Shown here one piece after another: positions 9,564 to 19,511 of a stretch of 64,000 nt of DNA. Source of the stretch: Haemophilus parainfluenzae (GTDB taxonomy: Bacteria; Pseudomonadota; Gammaproteobacteria; Enterobacterales; Pasteurellaceae); the NCBI RefSeq assembly GCF_900638025.1, contig NZ_LR134481.1:1054001-1118000 (forward strand). The letters are read 5' to 3'. The notes below the pieces were generated by a model. That model did not search any database and had not been told where the DNA came from. It saw nothing but the letters and a program-made list of their open reading frames with translations. Every line of letters starts with the position of its first letter. Position 1 is the first letter of the stretch. Made by a program: the position numbers and the translations under genes.

Positions 9564-10515
9564 GAAATCTTCTTCTCAACTGATTATATTGTCGTTGTTA
9601 GCCATTGTTTCTCTTGCACTCTATTTAGGCTACAACTTACCAAACCGTTGGCAATATGCCTTGGAAAATCGTGCCTTATCCTTAATTGCGATTGTGATTA
9701 CAGGTGCGGCAATTGCACTCGCTACGATGATTTTCCAAACGGTTGTGAATAACCGAATTCTCACGCCGAGTATTTTGGGTTTAGATTCGCTGTATTTACT
9801 GATTCAAACGGCGATTATTTTCCTTTTCGGTTCAAGCACATTGCTTTCAATGAATTCGATTGCCTTGTTTGTCTTGTGTACGGGATTAATGATGGCCTTT
9901 TCATTAGTGCTTTATCACTTCCTGTTTAAGAAAGAGAACCAAAATATTTTCTTCTTGTTGCTTGTCGGGATTATTTTCGGCACCTTCTTTGGTAGCTTAA
10001 CGACCTTTATGGAAGTGTTGATTGACCCAAATGAATTCCAGATCGCTCAAGATATTGGCTTTGCAAGTTTCAACCGAATCAATACTCAAATCTTGTGGGT
10101 CGCATTAGCCATTTTAGTGGCGACCATTGTTTTCAGTTTGAAATATTGGCATTGCTTTGATGTGTTGGCGTTAGGGCGAGAAAATGCCATTAACTTAGGT
10201 ATCGATTACCAAAAGACCTTAAAAGTCCTATTAATTCTCGTGGCAATTTTAACATCAGTATCGACCGCACTTGTTGGCCCACTTACTTTCCTTGGGTTAT
10301 TGGTAATGAATGTAACTTTTGAATTTATTCGTGATTATCGCCATAAGGTGCTTATTCCTGCTGCGATGTTAATTTCCATTATTACCTTGGTTTTTGGGCA
10401 ATTATTGGTTACTCATATTTTTACCTTCCGCACGACATTAAGCATCATCGTTAATTTTGTCGGCGGTGTGTACTTTATTTATTTGTTATTAAGAGCAAAC
10501 AAAAAATGGCAATAG
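9556..10515 (+). CDS. Iron-chelate ABC transporter permease (FecCD family), second subunit
   Basis: Second FecCD-family permease, 319 residues with many membrane segments, forming a heterodimer with the product of the gene it overlaps. Conserved patches include N-R-I-L-T-P-S-I-L-G-L-D-S-L-Y and V-G-P-L-T-F-L-G-L-L-V. It overlaps the downstream ATPase gene by 10 bases, indicating tight translational coupling. CeuC/FatC-like by position and sequence; the exact substrate cannot be read from the sequence. Confidence 0.85.
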   Translation: MAKKSSSQLIILSLLAIVSLALYLGYNLPNRWQYALENRALSLIAIVITGAAIALATMIFQTVVNNRILTPSILGLDSLYLLIQTAIIFLFGSSTLLSMNSIALFVLCTGLMMAFSLVLYHFLFKKENQNIFFLLLVGIIFGTFFGSLTTFMEVLIDPNEFQIAQDIGFASFNRINTQILWVALAILVATIVFSLKYWHCFDVLALGRENAINLGIDYQKTLKVLLILVAILTSVSTALVGPLTFLGLLVMNVTFEFIRDYRHKVLIPAAMLISIITLVFGQLLVTHIFTFRTTLSIIVNFVGGVYFIYLLLRANKKWQ

Positions 10516-11267
10516 AAATTCGCAATATTACGAAAAGTTACGGAAGCAAAAAGGTGGTGGACAACGTGTCTGTCACCATCCCAACGGGGAAAATTACGTC
10601 TTTTATCGGACCGAATGGCGCGGGGAAGAGTACAGTGCTGTCTATTATGAGCCGTTTGTTGAATGCTGATAGTGGCGAGATCTATCTCAACGGTGAATTG
10701 CTCAATCGTAAGAAAAGTAGCGATATTGCGAAACAACTTGCGATTTTAAAGCAAACGAACAACATTAATTTACGTCTAACCATTGAAGATTTAGTCGCTT
10801 TTGGGCGTTTTCCTTATAGCAAGGGAAACTTAACCCAAACTGACCGCACTTTTATTGATAATGCCATTGCCTATATGAATTTAGATGATATTCGTCATCA
10901 ATATATCGATAACTTAAGTGGTGGGCAGCGACAACGCGCTTATATAGCGATGACACTGGCACAAAATACCGATTATATTTTGTTGGATGAACCATTAAAT
11001 AATCTGGATATGAAGCATTCTGTGCAGATCATGCAAGTTTTGCGTAAATTAGCGACAGAACTCAACAAAACCGTGGTGATTGTGATTCATGATATTAATT
11101 TTGCCTCTTGTTATTCAGACTACATTGTTGCCATGAAAAATGGAAAATTAGTCCAACAAGGTGAAGTTTACCACATTATGCAATCAACCGTATTACAAGA
11201 TATTTATGATATGACGATTCCTATTCAGGATATCGACGACCATAAAATTGCCGTTTATTTTAGATAA
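10506..11267 (+). CDS. Iron-chelate ABC transporter ATP-binding protein
   Basis: Cytoplasmic ATPase of the importer, 253 residues. Walker A is G-P-N-G-A-G-K-S-T near residues 36-44, the signature is L-S-G-G-Q-R-Q-R, and Walker B is Y-I-L-L-D-E-P-L-N-N-L-D, with the switch histidine in V-I-V-I-H-D-I-N-F-A. It resembles CeuD/FecE-type siderophore ATPases. It lies between the second permease (10-base overlap) and the binding-protein gene (14-base gap with an AAGGA ribosome-binding site). Confidence 0.88.
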   Translation: MAIEIRNITKSYGSKKVVDNVSVTIPTGKITSFIGPNGAGKSTVLSIMSRLLNADSGEIYLNGELLNRKKSSDIAKQLAILKQTNNINLRLTIEDLVAFGRFPYSKGNLTQTDRTFIDNAIAYMNLDDIRHQYIDNLSGGQRQRAYIAMTLAQNTDYILLDEPLNNLDMKHSVQIMQVLRKLATELNKTVVIVIHDINFASCYSDYIVAMKNGKLVQQGEVYHIMQSTVLQDIYDMTIPIQDIDDHKIAVYFR

Positions 11268-11281
11268 ATAAGGAAATCTTC

Positions 11282-12190
11282 ATGAAAAAAACATTATCAA
11301 CTTTAGCACTTTCACTCTTCGCACTTTCTGGTATTGTACAAGCTGCGGATATTACGGTGGAAAATTCTGTTGGAAAACAAGTAGTGCCACAAAATCCACA
11401 ACGTGTGGTGGTTCTCGATTTTGGTGCAGCTGATACGCTTCGTGCATTAGGTGTGCAAGATAAAATTGTGGGCTTCCCACAAAGCGGAAAAATTCCAAAC
11501 TATCTTTCAGAATTTGCAGACAAAAAATATAAAAATGTTGGTGATTTGAAAGAACAATCATTGGAGCAAATTAACGAACTTAATCCAGATTTGATCATTG
11601 CGTCTAAACGTCAAGAAAAAATGATCGACAAATTTAAAGAAATAGCACCAGTATTTAATGTTGAAAATGACTACACAAATTATTATCCAAGTTTTCAACA
11701 AAATGTGACCGCACTTGGACAGATCTTTGACAAAGAAAATGTAGCAAAAGAGAAATTATCCGCGTTAGACAGTAAAGTCGCGCAAGTCGCGAAAGACGCA
11801 CAAAGTAAAACGGCACTATTGGTGTTGGTTAATGAAAGTAAAATCAGTGCTTTTGGTGATGGTTCTCGCTATGGTATGGTGTATCAAAAATTTGGTTTTA
11901 AACCGATTGATGACAGCATCAAATCGTCTACGCATGGACAAAGCGTTGGTTTTGAATATATCTTAGAAAAAAATCCAGACTTTTTACTCGTAGTAGATCG
12001 TACAGCGGCCATTACAGAAAAAGCCAACAATGCACAAAAAGTATTGGATAACGATATCATCAAACAAACCAAAGCGTATAAAGATGGACACATTGTGTAC
12101 CTTGATGCAGCCAATTGGTATCTTGCGTTTGGTGGCTTAGAAAGCATGGGAATCATCGCACAAGAACTTGATCATGCAGTGAAAAAATAA
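11282..12190 (+). CDS. Periplasmic siderophore-binding protein
   Basis: Solute-binding component (FatB/CeuE/YclQ-like, cluster-A fold) that presents a ferric chelate to the importer. The 302-residue product has a Sec signal peptide with likely cleavage after V-Q-A at about residue 21. There is no lipobox Cys, so it is a soluble periplasmic protein. Family motifs include P-Q-R-V-V-V-L-D-F-G-A-A-D-T-L-R-A-L-G, L-E-Q-I-N-E-L-N-P-D-L-I-I-A and the late Y-L-D-A-A-N-W-Y-L. The gene ends the operon and is followed by a terminator. Confidence 0.88.
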   Translation: MKKTLSTLALSLFALSGIVQAADITVENSVGKQVVPQNPQRVVVLDFGAADTLRALGVQDKIVGFPQSGKIPNYLSEFADKKYKNVGDLKEQSLEQINELNPDLIIASKRQEKMIDKFKEIAPVFNVENDYTNYYPSFQQNVTALGQIFDKENVAKEKLSALDSKVAQVAKDAQSKTALLVLVNESKISAFGDGSRYGMVYQKFGFKPIDDSIKSSTHGQSVGFEYILEKNPDFLLVVDRTAAITEKANNAQKVLDNDIIKQTKAYKDGHIVYLDAANWYLAFGGLESMGIIAQELDHAVKK

Positions 12191-12205
12191 TACGAAAAAT
12201 AATTT

Positions 12206-12235
12206 AAAAGGGCAGTCAATGATTGCCCTTTTTAT
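12206..12235 (+). terminator. Terminator of the iron-chelate operon
   Basis: Hairpin arms AAGGGCA and TGCCCTT lie around an 8-10 base loop, flanked by an A-run and a T-run. It begins 16 bases after the binding-protein stop. Confidence 0.8.
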
Positions 12236-12310
12236 ATGTAAATTAATCTTTACACATATCAATAAACTTCCTATCATATCGGCATCATTTAATAAAACAG
12301 AGCTTATTTT

Positions 12311-13261
12311 ATGCTGACATTTAATCCACAAGAACCGTTCTCTTGCTTTGTCACTCAAAGCCTTTCCATGAAAAGTGCGGTCGAAAATGCACAACGTTTT
12401 GCGATGTTTGATGTGCCGCTTTTAATTCAGGGTGAAACGGGCACGGGTAAAGATTTATTAGCCAAAGCTTGCCATTTTGCGAGCTTGCGCCGTGAGAAAA
12501 AATTCATTGCAGTAAACTGTGCAGGCCTGCCGGATGAAGATGCGGAAAGCGAAATGTTTGGGCGTAAAGTGGGTGACAGTGAAACCATCGGTTTTTTTGA
12601 ATATGCTCACGAAGGCACGGTGTTGTTAGATGGCGTTGCCGAGCTTTCATTAAGTTTACAGGCAAAATTATTGCGCTTTTTAACGGATGGTTCTTTCCGT
12701 CGAGTGGGTGAAGAAAAAGAACATCATGCAAATGTTCGGGTGATTTGTACTTCACAAGAGCCGATGGAAAAGTTGTTAGAACAAGGGAAATTGCGCAGTG
12801 ATTTATTCCATCGCTTAAATGTCTTAGCACTAAATGTACCGCCCTTGCGTGAGCGAGTTGAAGATATTCAGCCTTTAACGGACGGTTTTTTACAAGAAAT
12901 TAGCACGCAGCTTAAGATTCCAATGCCGCAATATGATGCTGATTTTTTGAATTATTTGAAAGCGCAGCCTTGGCAAGGTAATGTGCGAGAGCTTTACAAT
13001 GTCTTGTATCGAGCCTGTTCCTTAGCGAAAAATAACCAGCTTGATATTGAAAGTTTAAATTTAAAACCCGTACAAAGTACGGTCATTTCTGCGGGTGATT
13101 TTGGTGAGCAAACACTGGATGAGATCATGGGACAATATGAGGCGAGTGTATTGCGTGCTTTTTATGCGCAGTATCCAAGTACACGAAAATTAGCACAACG
13201 ATTAGGCGTATCACATACGGCGATCGCCAATAAATTAAAACAATACGGTATTAGTAAATAA
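12311..13261 (+). CDS. tyrR: Transcriptional regulator TyrR, short form
   Basis: Regulator of aromatic amino acid genes. At 316 residues it lacks the N-terminal ACT/PAS region of the 513-residue E. coli TyrR, like the H. influenzae protein as I remember it. It has the AAA+ ATPase domain of sigma54-type activators (Walker [10 protein letters not shown] near residues 39-47, the Walker B region [11 protein letters not shown]) but no GAFTGA loop, as expected of TyrR, which acts on sigma70 promoters. A helix-turn-helix ([15 protein letters not shown]) sits at the C-terminus. Its 3' end overlaps the convergent hflX by 11 bases. Confidence 0.88.
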   Translation: MLTFNPQEPFSCFVTQSLSMKSAVENAQRFAMFDVPLLIQGETGTGKDLLAKACHFASLRREKKFIAVNCAGLPDEDAESEMFGRKVGDSETIGFFEYAHEGTVLLDGVAELSLSLQAKLLRFLTDGSFRRVGEEKEHHANVRVICTSQEPMEKLLEQGKLRSDLFHRLNVLALNVPPLRERVEDIQPLTDGFLQEISTQLKIPMPQYDADFLNYLKAQPWQGNVRELYNVLYRACSLAKNNQLDIESLNLKPVQSTVISAGDFGEQTLDEIMGQYEASVLRAFYAQYPSTRKLAQRLGVSHTAIANKLKQYGISK

Positions 13262-14606
13262 TTTCTGACAGTTTAGGGAATTGTTTACAAAGTTTGAGCC
13301 ATTCGACTTTATCAATTTGTACATTGAGGATAAATTCACCTTCATCCGAAATTTGTTCGTGACGAATGCTATCTAATTGATAGAGCGCATGGCGAATTTT
13401 GCCCTCTTGAGGTAGCAGTGTGAGGGTGAAAGAAAGTATCTCATTTTTCAACCGCACTTTAATGGCTTCAAGTAGCAGATCTAATCCTTCACCTGAATGT
13501 GCTGAAAGGTAAACGGCAACGGGCTTATTCTCGTCATCATATTCAATATGGGGCGCTATATTTTCCAATAAATCGATTTTGTTGTACACCAACAATGCAG
13601 GTACTTTGTCAGCCTTAATTTCTTCCAATACTAAATTTACCGCTTCAATATTTTCTAGCTTACGAGCGTCTGCAGCATCAATGACGTGCAATAACAAACT
13701 GGCTTCTACCGTTTCTTGCAAGGTAGATTTAAAAGCAGAAACTAAATCATGAGGAAGTTGGCGAACAAAACCAACGGTATCCGCGAGAATGGCCGTACCT
13801 ACATCCTGAATTTGCAAACGTCTTAATGTGGGATCAAGGGTGGCAAAAAGCTGATCTGCCGCATAGACATTCGATTGTGTGATGAAATTGAATAGTGTCG
13901 ATTTGCCCGCATTGGTATAACCAACCAAAGAAATGGTAGGGATATCCGCTTTTTGTCGAGTTTGGCGATTTTGATTACGTTGTTTTTCGACTTTCGCCAA
14001 ACGATTTTGCAACTGCGCAATACGCACCTTGATTAAACGGCGATCCGTTTCTAATTGCGTTTCGCCTGGACCACGTAATCCAACTGCACCTTTTTGCTGA
14101 TCTAAGCCTGTTTTTCGACGAACTAATCGAGTGGATAAATGCTTGAGTTGGGCTAATTCAACTTGTAATTTCCCTTCGTGCGATCGGGCTCGTTGAGCAA
14201 AGATATCTAAAATTACTCCAGTGCGATCCACTACTCGGCATTGGCAGATGCTTTCTAAATTACGAGTTTGTGCAGGGGTTAATTGATGATTCACCAAAAC
14301 AACATCGGCATCTAAGGCTTTTACTGCATCCGCAATTTCTTGTGCTTTTCCTTCACCGATAAAATATTTCGCTTGTGGCGTCGCTCGGCTCGTGGTGATG
14401 ATTTGTAAAATCTCAACATTGGCAGATTCTGCTAAAAGCTGGAATTCTTGCAGATCTTCAATGTTTTTATTTTGAGAAAAGAAAACATGCACGACGACAG
14501 CTTTATCTTTTGTCGATTGGCTATTGTCGCCTGTTTTAGATGACGAAAGTGCGGTTGAAATTTCAGGTGAATTTTCAACCGCACTTAAACTGATGAAATC
14601 GTTCAT
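13251..14606 (-). CDS. hflX: GTPase HflX
   Basis: Ribosome-associated GTPase that splits stalled or inactive ribosomes under stress. The 451 residues contain the glycine-rich HflX N-domain ([24 protein letters not shown]) and the G domain, with P-loop [19 protein letters not shown] (G3) and N-K-I-D (G4). It follows hfq by 9 bases, the conserved hfq-hflX pairing. The N-terminal segment contains two uptake sequences in opposite orientation (about 14550 and 14579). Confidence 0.94.
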   Translation of the reverse strand: MNDFISLSAVENSPEISTALSSSKTGDNSQSTKDKAVVVHVFFSQNKNIEDLQEFQLLAESANVEILQIITTSRATPQAKYFIGEGKAQEIADAVKALDADVVLVNHQLTPAQTRNLESICQCRVVDRTGVILDIFAQRARSHEGKLQVELAQLKHLSTRLVRRKTGLDQQKGAVGLRGPGETQLETDRRLIKVRIAQLQNRLAKVEKQRNQNRQTRQKADIPTISLVGYTNAGKSTLFNFITQSNVYAADQLFATLDPTLRRLQIQDVGTAILADTVGFVRQLPHDLVSAFKSTLQETVEASLLLHVIDAADARKLENIEAVNLVLEEIKADKVPALLVYNKIDLLENIAPHIEYDDENKPVAVYLSAHSGEGLDLLLEAIKVRLKNEILSFTLTLLPQEGKIRHALYQLDSIRHEQISDEGEFILNVQIDKVEWLKLCKQFPKLSEIIY

Positions 14607-14615
14607 TGAACAGAA

Positions 14616-14897
14616 TTATTCTGCTTGTGTTTCTACTTCCGCTACAGCATCAGAAGCTTGTGCTGCATGATGACCGTTATTATTGTGGTGAGAAACAGAA
14701 CGTGCTGGAACCACAGTTGAAATAGCGTGTTTATACACCATTTGATTAACAGTGTTTTTTAATAAAATCACGAATTGGTCGAATGATTCGATTTGACCCT
14801 GTAATTTAATCCCATTAACGAGATAAATCGAAACAGGAATACGTTCACGGCGTAACGCATTCAAATAAGGATCTTGTAATGATTGTCCTTTTGCCAT
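14616..14897 (-). CDS. hfq: RNA chaperone Hfq
   Basis: Hexameric Sm-like protein that pairs small RNAs with target mRNAs and influences mRNA decay. The 93-residue product has the conserved core: [28 protein letters not shown] (Sm1, residues about 7-32, shown here as a motif description) and [10 protein letters not shown] (Sm2). An acidic and His/Asn-rich tail follows, shorter than in E. coli (102 residues). It lies between rluC and hflX. RNase E, which works with Hfq, is encoded nearby. Confidence 0.96.
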   Translation of the reverse strand: MAKGQSLQDPYLNALRRERIPVSIYLVNGIKLQGQIESFDQFVILLKNTVNQMVYKHAISTVVPARSVSHHNNNGHHAAQASDAVAEVETQAE

Positions 14898-14985
14898 TTT
14901 TTGCTATCCTTTGTTGTTATATGTTAATTAATGATAGAAACGAGTTGTCTCCATCATCAAATATAGCAATAAACATTTTTCTTGT

Positions 14986-15966
14986 CTATGGGTTTATCTC
15001 TTTGCTTTCACGCAGTTTTTTCAGAATTGTTTTCATTTTTTCATCTAGTTGTGCGTTGAAACGTAATGTTTCGCCCGTTTTAGGGTGTTCAAATCGAATA
15101 GAAAATGCATGTAAAAACAAACGATTGAGTCCGAGATCTTGCATATATTTATCGAATTCTTTATCACCGTATTTATCATCCAGCGCGATTGGGTGACCTG
15201 CATATTGAGTATGAACTCGGATCTGATGGGTCCTTCCCGTGACAGGCGACGCTTTTACTAAGGTCGCATTCTGGTAGCGTTCTTCAATAGCAAATCGCGT
15301 TTCAGAAGGTTTGCCTTGTTCACTGACTTTAACGATGCGTTCGCCACTGGCTAATTCATTTTTTAATAAAGGTGCTTGCACGACTTTCACATGAGATTGC
15401 CATTGTCCACGCACGAGTGCGAGATAGTCTTTTTGTACCGTTTTAACACGAAGTTGTTCGTGTAAGTTACGTAAGGCAGAGCGTTTCTTTGCCACCAATA
15501 AAATGCCTGATGTATCTCTGTCTAAGCGATGAACCAATTCTAAAAAACGGGCTTCAGGACGTAATGCACGCAAGGCTTCAATCACACCAAAATTCAAGCC
15601 GCTCCCGCCATGAACCGCAATGCCAGAAGGTTTGTTCAATACTAATAAACAATCATCTTCAAAAATAATATGGCTTTCAAGGGAGGCGATTTTATTCAAG
15701 TTTTTAGAAATCGGCGCGGTATTTTTTTCAGAAACACGAACTGGTGGCACACGCACCACATCGCCATTTTGCAATTTATATTCAGGTTTGATTCGCCCTT
15801 TGTTCACACGTACTTCACCTTTACGCAGAATGCGATAAATCAAACTTTTTGGCACACCTTTTAATTTTGCCAATAAATAATTATCAATGCGTTGTCCTGC
15901 TTCATCCTCAGAAATCGTAAGCATTTTGACGGATTGATTGATGATTTTTTCTTGTTTTTCAGTCAT
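14986..15966 (-). CDS. rluC: 23S rRNA pseudouridine(955/2504/2580) synthase RluC
   Basis: Isomerises three uridines in 23S rRNA. The 326 residues hold an N-terminal S4 RNA-binding domain (A-G-Q-R-I-D-N-Y-L-L-A-K-L) and the RluA-family catalytic domain with H-R-L-D-R-D-T-S-G, in which the second Asp is the nucleophile. The length is close to E. coli RluC (319). It is divergent from rne across a 426-base region, the same arrangement as in enterobacteria. hfq follows 88 bases downstream on the same strand. Confidence 0.92.
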   Translation of the reverse strand: MTEKQEKIINQSVKMLTISEDEAGQRIDNYLLAKLKGVPKSLIYRILRKGEVRVNKGRIKPEYKLQNGDVVRVPPVRVSEKNTAPISKNLNKIASLESHIIFEDDCLLVLNKPSGIAVHGGSGLNFGVIEALRALRPEARFLELVHRLDRDTSGILLVAKKRSALRNLHEQLRVKTVQKDYLALVRGQWQSHVKVVQAPLLKNELASGERIVKVSEQGKPSETRFAIEERYQNATLVKASPVTGRTHQIRVHTQYAGHPIALDDKYGDKEFDKYMQDLGLNRLFLHAFSIRFEHPKTGETLRFNAQLDEKMKTILKKLRESKEINP

Positions 15967-16049
15967 TGAATCTGTCCTTTAAAAATTGGGCTGAATCATA
16001 TCACAATATCCCTGGTGATAATAGCAAGAATGCCTTGCTAATTTAGCCC

Positions 16050-16392
16050 CGAATGTGGATAATAGAGCGTCTTTCTATGCCTAAAATTTGGCATTTAGAA
16101 AGCGATTTTGTATGTTGGTCAATACTCAATGCAGCGAATGGCATAAGACATTGATAATCAACATATTTTTCTTGAAGATTAACGCTTCCTTGCAATGCGT
16201 AATTAACACACCGCATTGTTTTACGAAAATTGTCTTAGATAACAATTGAGTATGCTATCAATGCACCCAGCAACACACAGTCGTGAGATTGACTGTTCGC
16301 GAGAAACACGAGGTCGATGGCTAAGGTCAGTCAATCTGTAAAGTGCGGTTAATTTTCAAGGTATTTTAGATAATTCAAACGAGAAATTGACA
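16050..16392 (+). promoter_or_regulatory. Structured 5' leader of rne (autoregulatory element candidate)
   Basis: The long region upstream of rne holds at least three hairpins. They are 16071-16102 (outer arms CTTTCTA/TAGAAAG), 16193-16218 (arms CAATGCG/CGCATTG) and 16286-16337 (arms AGATTGACTG/CAGTCAATCT, enclosing further structure). An uptake sequence lies near 16340. In enterobacteria the rne leader lets RNase E control its own mRNA level through such stem-loops. The hairpins are seen; their function is inferred from that family. rluC promoter signals must share the left part. Confidence 0.6.
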
Positions 16393-19197
16393 ATGAAAAG
16401 AATGTTAATCAATGCGACTCAAAAAGAAGAGTTGCGCGTTGCGTTGGTCGATGGCCAGCGTTTATTCGACTTGGATATTGAAAGTCCGGGTCATGAACAG
16501 AAAAAAGCCAATATTTACAAAGGAAAAATCACTCGCGTAGAGCCGAGTTTAGAAGCTGCCTTTGTGGATTATGGTGCAGAGCGCCATGGCTTCCTTCCTT
16601 TAAAAGAAATTGCCCGCGAATATTTCCCTGCTGATTATGTATTCCAAGGTCGTCCAAATATCCGTGATATTTTGACTGAAGGTCAAGAAGTGATCGTTCA
16701 GGTGAACAAGGAAGAGCGTGGCAATAAAGGCGCAGCCTTAACCACTTTTGTTTCCCTTGCCGGTAGTTATTTGGTGATTATGCCAAACAATCCGCGTGCA
16801 GGTGGCATCTCTCGCCGTATTGAAGGCGATGAACGTATCGAATTAAAAGAAGCATTGAGTTCTTTAGATGTACCAGAAGGCGTAGGTCTTATCGTGCGTA
16901 CAGCGGGTGTAGGTAAATCACCAGAAGAATTACAATGGGACTTAAAAGTACTGTTACATCATTGGGAAGCGATTAAACAAGCTTCACAAAGTCGTCCGGC
17001 GCCATTCTTAATCCACCAAGAAAGTGATGTGATTGTTCGTGCGATCCGTGATTACTTGCGTCGTGATATCGGTGAGATCTTAATTGATAGCCCGAAAGTA
17101 TTTGAAAAAGCGAAAGCACACATCAAACTTGTGCGTCCAGATTTCATCAATCGTGTGAAACTGTATCAAGGCGAAGTGCCGCTATTTAGCCACTATCAAA
17201 TTGAATCTCAAATTGAATCCGCCTTCCAACGTGAAGTACGTTTACCTTCTGGTGGTTCGATTGTGATCGATGTGACAGAAGCGTTAACAGCGATTGATAT
17301 CAACTCGGCGCGTTCAACTCGTGGTGGTGATATTGAAGAAACGGCATTAAATACCAACCTTGAAGCGGCGGATGAAATTGCTCGTCAATTACGTTTACGT
17401 GACTTAGGTGGCTTAGTGGTTATCGACTTCATCGATATGACACCTGTTCGTCACCAACGTGAAGTAGAAAACCGTATCCGTGATGCCGTGCGTCAAGACC
17501 GTGCTAGAATTCAAATTAGCCGTATTTCTCGCTTCGGTTTGTTGGAAATGTCACGTCAGCGTTTAAGCCCATCATTAGGTGAGTCTTCTCACCATGTTTG
17601 CCCACGCTGTCAAGGTACGGGTAAAGTGCGTGATAACGAAAGTTTATCTCTTTCTATCTTACGTTTAATCGAAGAAGAAGCGTTAAAAGAAAACACCAAA
17701 CAAGTACATACTATCGTGCCTGTACAAATTGCGTCTTACTTACTTAACGAAAAACGTAAAGCCGTTCATAGCATCGAAAAACGTCATGATGTTGATATTA
17801 TCGTCGTGCCAAATGAAGCGATGGAAACGCCACATTTCAGCGTATTCCGTGTTCGTGAAGGTGAAGAGCTAAATGAATTAAGCTATAACTTAACGAAATT
17901 CCATGATGCACAAGATGATACATTTGTACCAGAAGAGTCTCTTGTTTCTCGCAATATCGAAACTGCAGCAGTGACCTCTGAGCAAGTGATGGAAAGTGCA
18001 GCAGTATCTTTATCGATCCCAACAGCTGCACCAGCACCGGTTGAGCGTAAATCGGAAAAACCGTCATTGTTTGCGAAAATTGTTGCCGCAATTAAAGGTT
18101 TATTTGCTTCTGAACCAAAAGAAGAAGAGAAAAACCAAAATAACCGTAATAATCGTAACAGCAACCGTAATAATCGTCGCAACCAAGAACGTCGCAATAA
18201 TCGCCGTTCTCGCAATAACGAAAACAACGATAACGCGAAAAATACAGACGAAGAAAATACACGTCCAACTCGCGAGCGTGTAAATAATCGTCGCAATCGT
18301 CGTAATGGGAATGAAGAAGTGACATCTGAAAGTGCGGTTAATTTAGCTAATGTTTCTGATGATCATCGTCAAGAAGAAAAAGTAGAGAAACCAGCAGCAG
18401 AGCGTCGTCAACGTCGGGATTTACGTAAACGTGTTCGTATTGAGAACGATGCGAATAATATCCACAATAATATTGTCGAACAAGCTGAAGCACCTACAGT
18501 TAAAAATGAAGTGACTGAAAGTCATACCGTAGAGCATACGGAGGATAAACCTCGTCAAGAACGTCAGCGACGTACACCACGTCATTTACGAACATCGAAT
18601 AATCAACGTCGTCGTCGTAATGAAGTGAAGTCACCAATGCCATTGTTTGCAGCGGTTGCTTCGCCAGAATTAGCAAGCGGTAAAGTTTGGGTTGATTATT
18701 CTGTTGTGAATTCAGTGAAAGAAAGTAATTTCTTATCTGTGGATGAACTGCTTGAGCAAGAAAAAACGAAAAAAGGTGTGATCACGCCTGCAATGGGTAT
18801 TGTCGTGGAGGAAAAATCGGTAAAAACTCAGCCGGCTTTAGATTTTATTACTCAACCGGCAAATGAAGCGGTACAACAGAAAGTGCAAGAATCATTAGAA
18901 CGCTTGCATCATAAATCAGAACCTATTGCTCAAATCGAAACAGCTGAAGTTGAACCACAAGAAAAAGCAGAATTTGTTCGTTCTTATGTGTTCACTGGTC
19001 GTGCAGGTACCATTTCAGCAGTACAGCACACTAAAGCAGCGATGACATTAGCTAAAGCACCTGATGAAGTGTCTAAACCATTCCCAATTGTAGAATGGAC
19101 GGAGTCTCGCTATTACTTTAACGGTAAAGGAGCAGCAGGCCATCATAGTGCAATTAGTCATATTTATTCTGAAGCGACACAAGCGAAAGCAGAGTAA
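16393..19197 (+). CDS. rne: Ribonuclease E
   Basis: Essential endoribonuclease for mRNA decay and for rRNA/tRNA processing, and the scaffold of the degradosome. The ATG at 16393 gives the standard M-K-R-M-L-I-N-A start; a TTG six bases upstream is unlikely. The catalytic half contains the S1 domain (residues about 35-125), catalytic Asp motifs ([17 protein letters not shown]) and the zinc-link C-P-R-C-Q-G-T-G. The C-terminal half is low complexity, with Arg/Asn-rich stretches around residues 575-640 likely to bind RNA. The 934 residues are shorter than E. coli (1061). An intrinsic terminator follows. Confidence 0.95.
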   Translation: MKRMLINATQKEELRVALVDGQRLFDLDIESPGHEQKKANIYKGKITRVEPSLEAAFVDYGAERHGFLPLKEIAREYFPADYVFQGRPNIRDILTEGQEVIVQVNKEERGNKGAALTTFVSLAGSYLVIMPNNPRAGGISRRIEGDERIELKEALSSLDVPEGVGLIVRTAGVGKSPEELQWDLKVLLHHWEAIKQASQSRPAPFLIHQESDVIVRAIRDYLRRDIGEILIDSPKVFEKAKAHIKLVRPDFINRVKLYQGEVPLFSHYQIESQIESAFQREVRLPSGGSIVIDVTEALTAIDINSARSTRGGDIEETALNTNLEAADEIARQLRLRDLGGLVVIDFIDMTPVRHQREVENRIRDAVRQDRARIQISRISRFGLLEMSRQRLSPSLGESSHHVCPRCQGTGKVRDNESLSLSILRLIEEEALKENTKQVHTIVPVQIASYLLNEKRKAVHSIEKRHDVDIIVVPNEAMETPHFSVFRVREGEELNELSYNLTKFHDAQDDTFVPEESLVSRNIETAAVTSEQVMESAAVSLSIPTAAPAPVERKSEKPSLFAKIVAAIKGLFASEPKEEEKNQNNRNNRNSNRNNRRNQERRNNRRSRNNENNDNAKNTDEENTRPTRERVNNRRNRRNGNEEVTSESAVNLANVSDDHRQEEKVEKPAAERRQRRDLRKRVRIENDANNIHNNIVEQAEAPTVKNEVTESHTVEHTEDKPRQERQRRTPRHLRTSNNQRRRRNEVKSPMPLFAAVASPELASGKVWVDYSVVNSVKESNFLSVDELLEQEKTKKGVITPAMGIVVEEKSVKTQPALDFITQPANEAVQQKVQESLERLHHKSEPIAQIETAEVEPQEKAEFVRSYVFTGRAGTISAVQHTKAAMTLAKAPDEVSKPFPIVEWTESRYYFNGKGAAGHHSAISHIYSEATQAKAE

Positions 19198-19213
19198 TAT
19201 CTCAATAATAAAG

Positions 19214-19238
19214 ACGGAGCCAGTAGGTTCCGTTTTTT
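19214..19238 (+). terminator. Terminator after rne
   Basis: Hairpin arms ACGGAGCC (19214-19221) and GGTTCCGT (19226-19233) with a 4-base loop are followed by a T-run. It lies 16 bases after the rne stop. Confidence 0.85.
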
Positions 19239-19305
19239 ATTTTGTGTATTTTTAAAACATTGTGATTTAAAAGTAGTCAGTCAGATAATTTTTTTATTTT
19301 CTTGC

Positions 19306-19334
19306 TTGACGGGGTGGGGGAAAAAACGTATTAT
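19306..19334 (+). promoter_or_regulatory. Promoter for tRNA-Ser
   Basis: A TTGACG -35 hexamer (19306-19311) and a TATTAT -10 hexamer (19329-19334) are separated by exactly 17 bases. The tRNA begins 18 bases further on. Confidence 0.75.
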
Positions 19335-19352
19335 TCACCTCGCTTAAATCAC

Positions 19353-19442
19353 GGAGGAATGGTCGAGTGGTTGAAGGCACCGGTCTTGAAAACCGGCGAG
19401 GGTTTACGCCCTCCGTGAGTTCGAATCTCACTTCCTCCGCCA
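19353..19442 (+). tRNA. tRNA-Ser (anticodon UGA)
   Basis: A 90-base class II tRNA with acceptor arms GGAGGAA and TTCCTCC, discriminator G and encoded CCA. The anticodon loop C-T-T-G-A-A-A places TGA at 19387-19389, reading UCA-type serine codons. A long variable arm (GAGGGTTTACGCCCTC-like hairpin) is as expected for serine, and the T-loop is TTCGAAT. It has its own promoter and a terminator at 19453-19485. Confidence 0.97.
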
Positions 19443-19452
19443 TCAAATTCAA

Positions 19453-19485
19453 AAAATCCCTAAATCGAAAGATTTAGGGATTTTT
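19453..19485. terminator. Terminator after tRNA-Ser
   Basis: A 14-base arm AAAATCCCTAAATC and its complement lie around a GAAA loop, with runs of A and T outside. It can terminate the tRNA transcript on the plus strand and priC (ending at 19512) on the minus strand. Confidence 0.85.
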
Positions 19486-19511
19486 GCTTTTCAGTCTATT
19501 TTAAAAAGATC

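Noticed and set aside
14879..15196. 105-codon plus-strand frame over the hfq-rluC gap
   Set aside because: Most of it is antisense to rluC; there is no SD and no family likeness.
16387..16392. TTG as the rne start
   Set aside because: The ATG at 16393 gives the conserved M-K-R-M-L-I-N-A terminus, and the TTG would add only two residues.
17837..18325. Open frames antisense or shifted within the C-terminal half of rne
   Set aside because: They mirror the low-complexity Arg/Asn codons of RNase E, are rich in Arg/Leu or Tyr/Cys, and have no supporting context.
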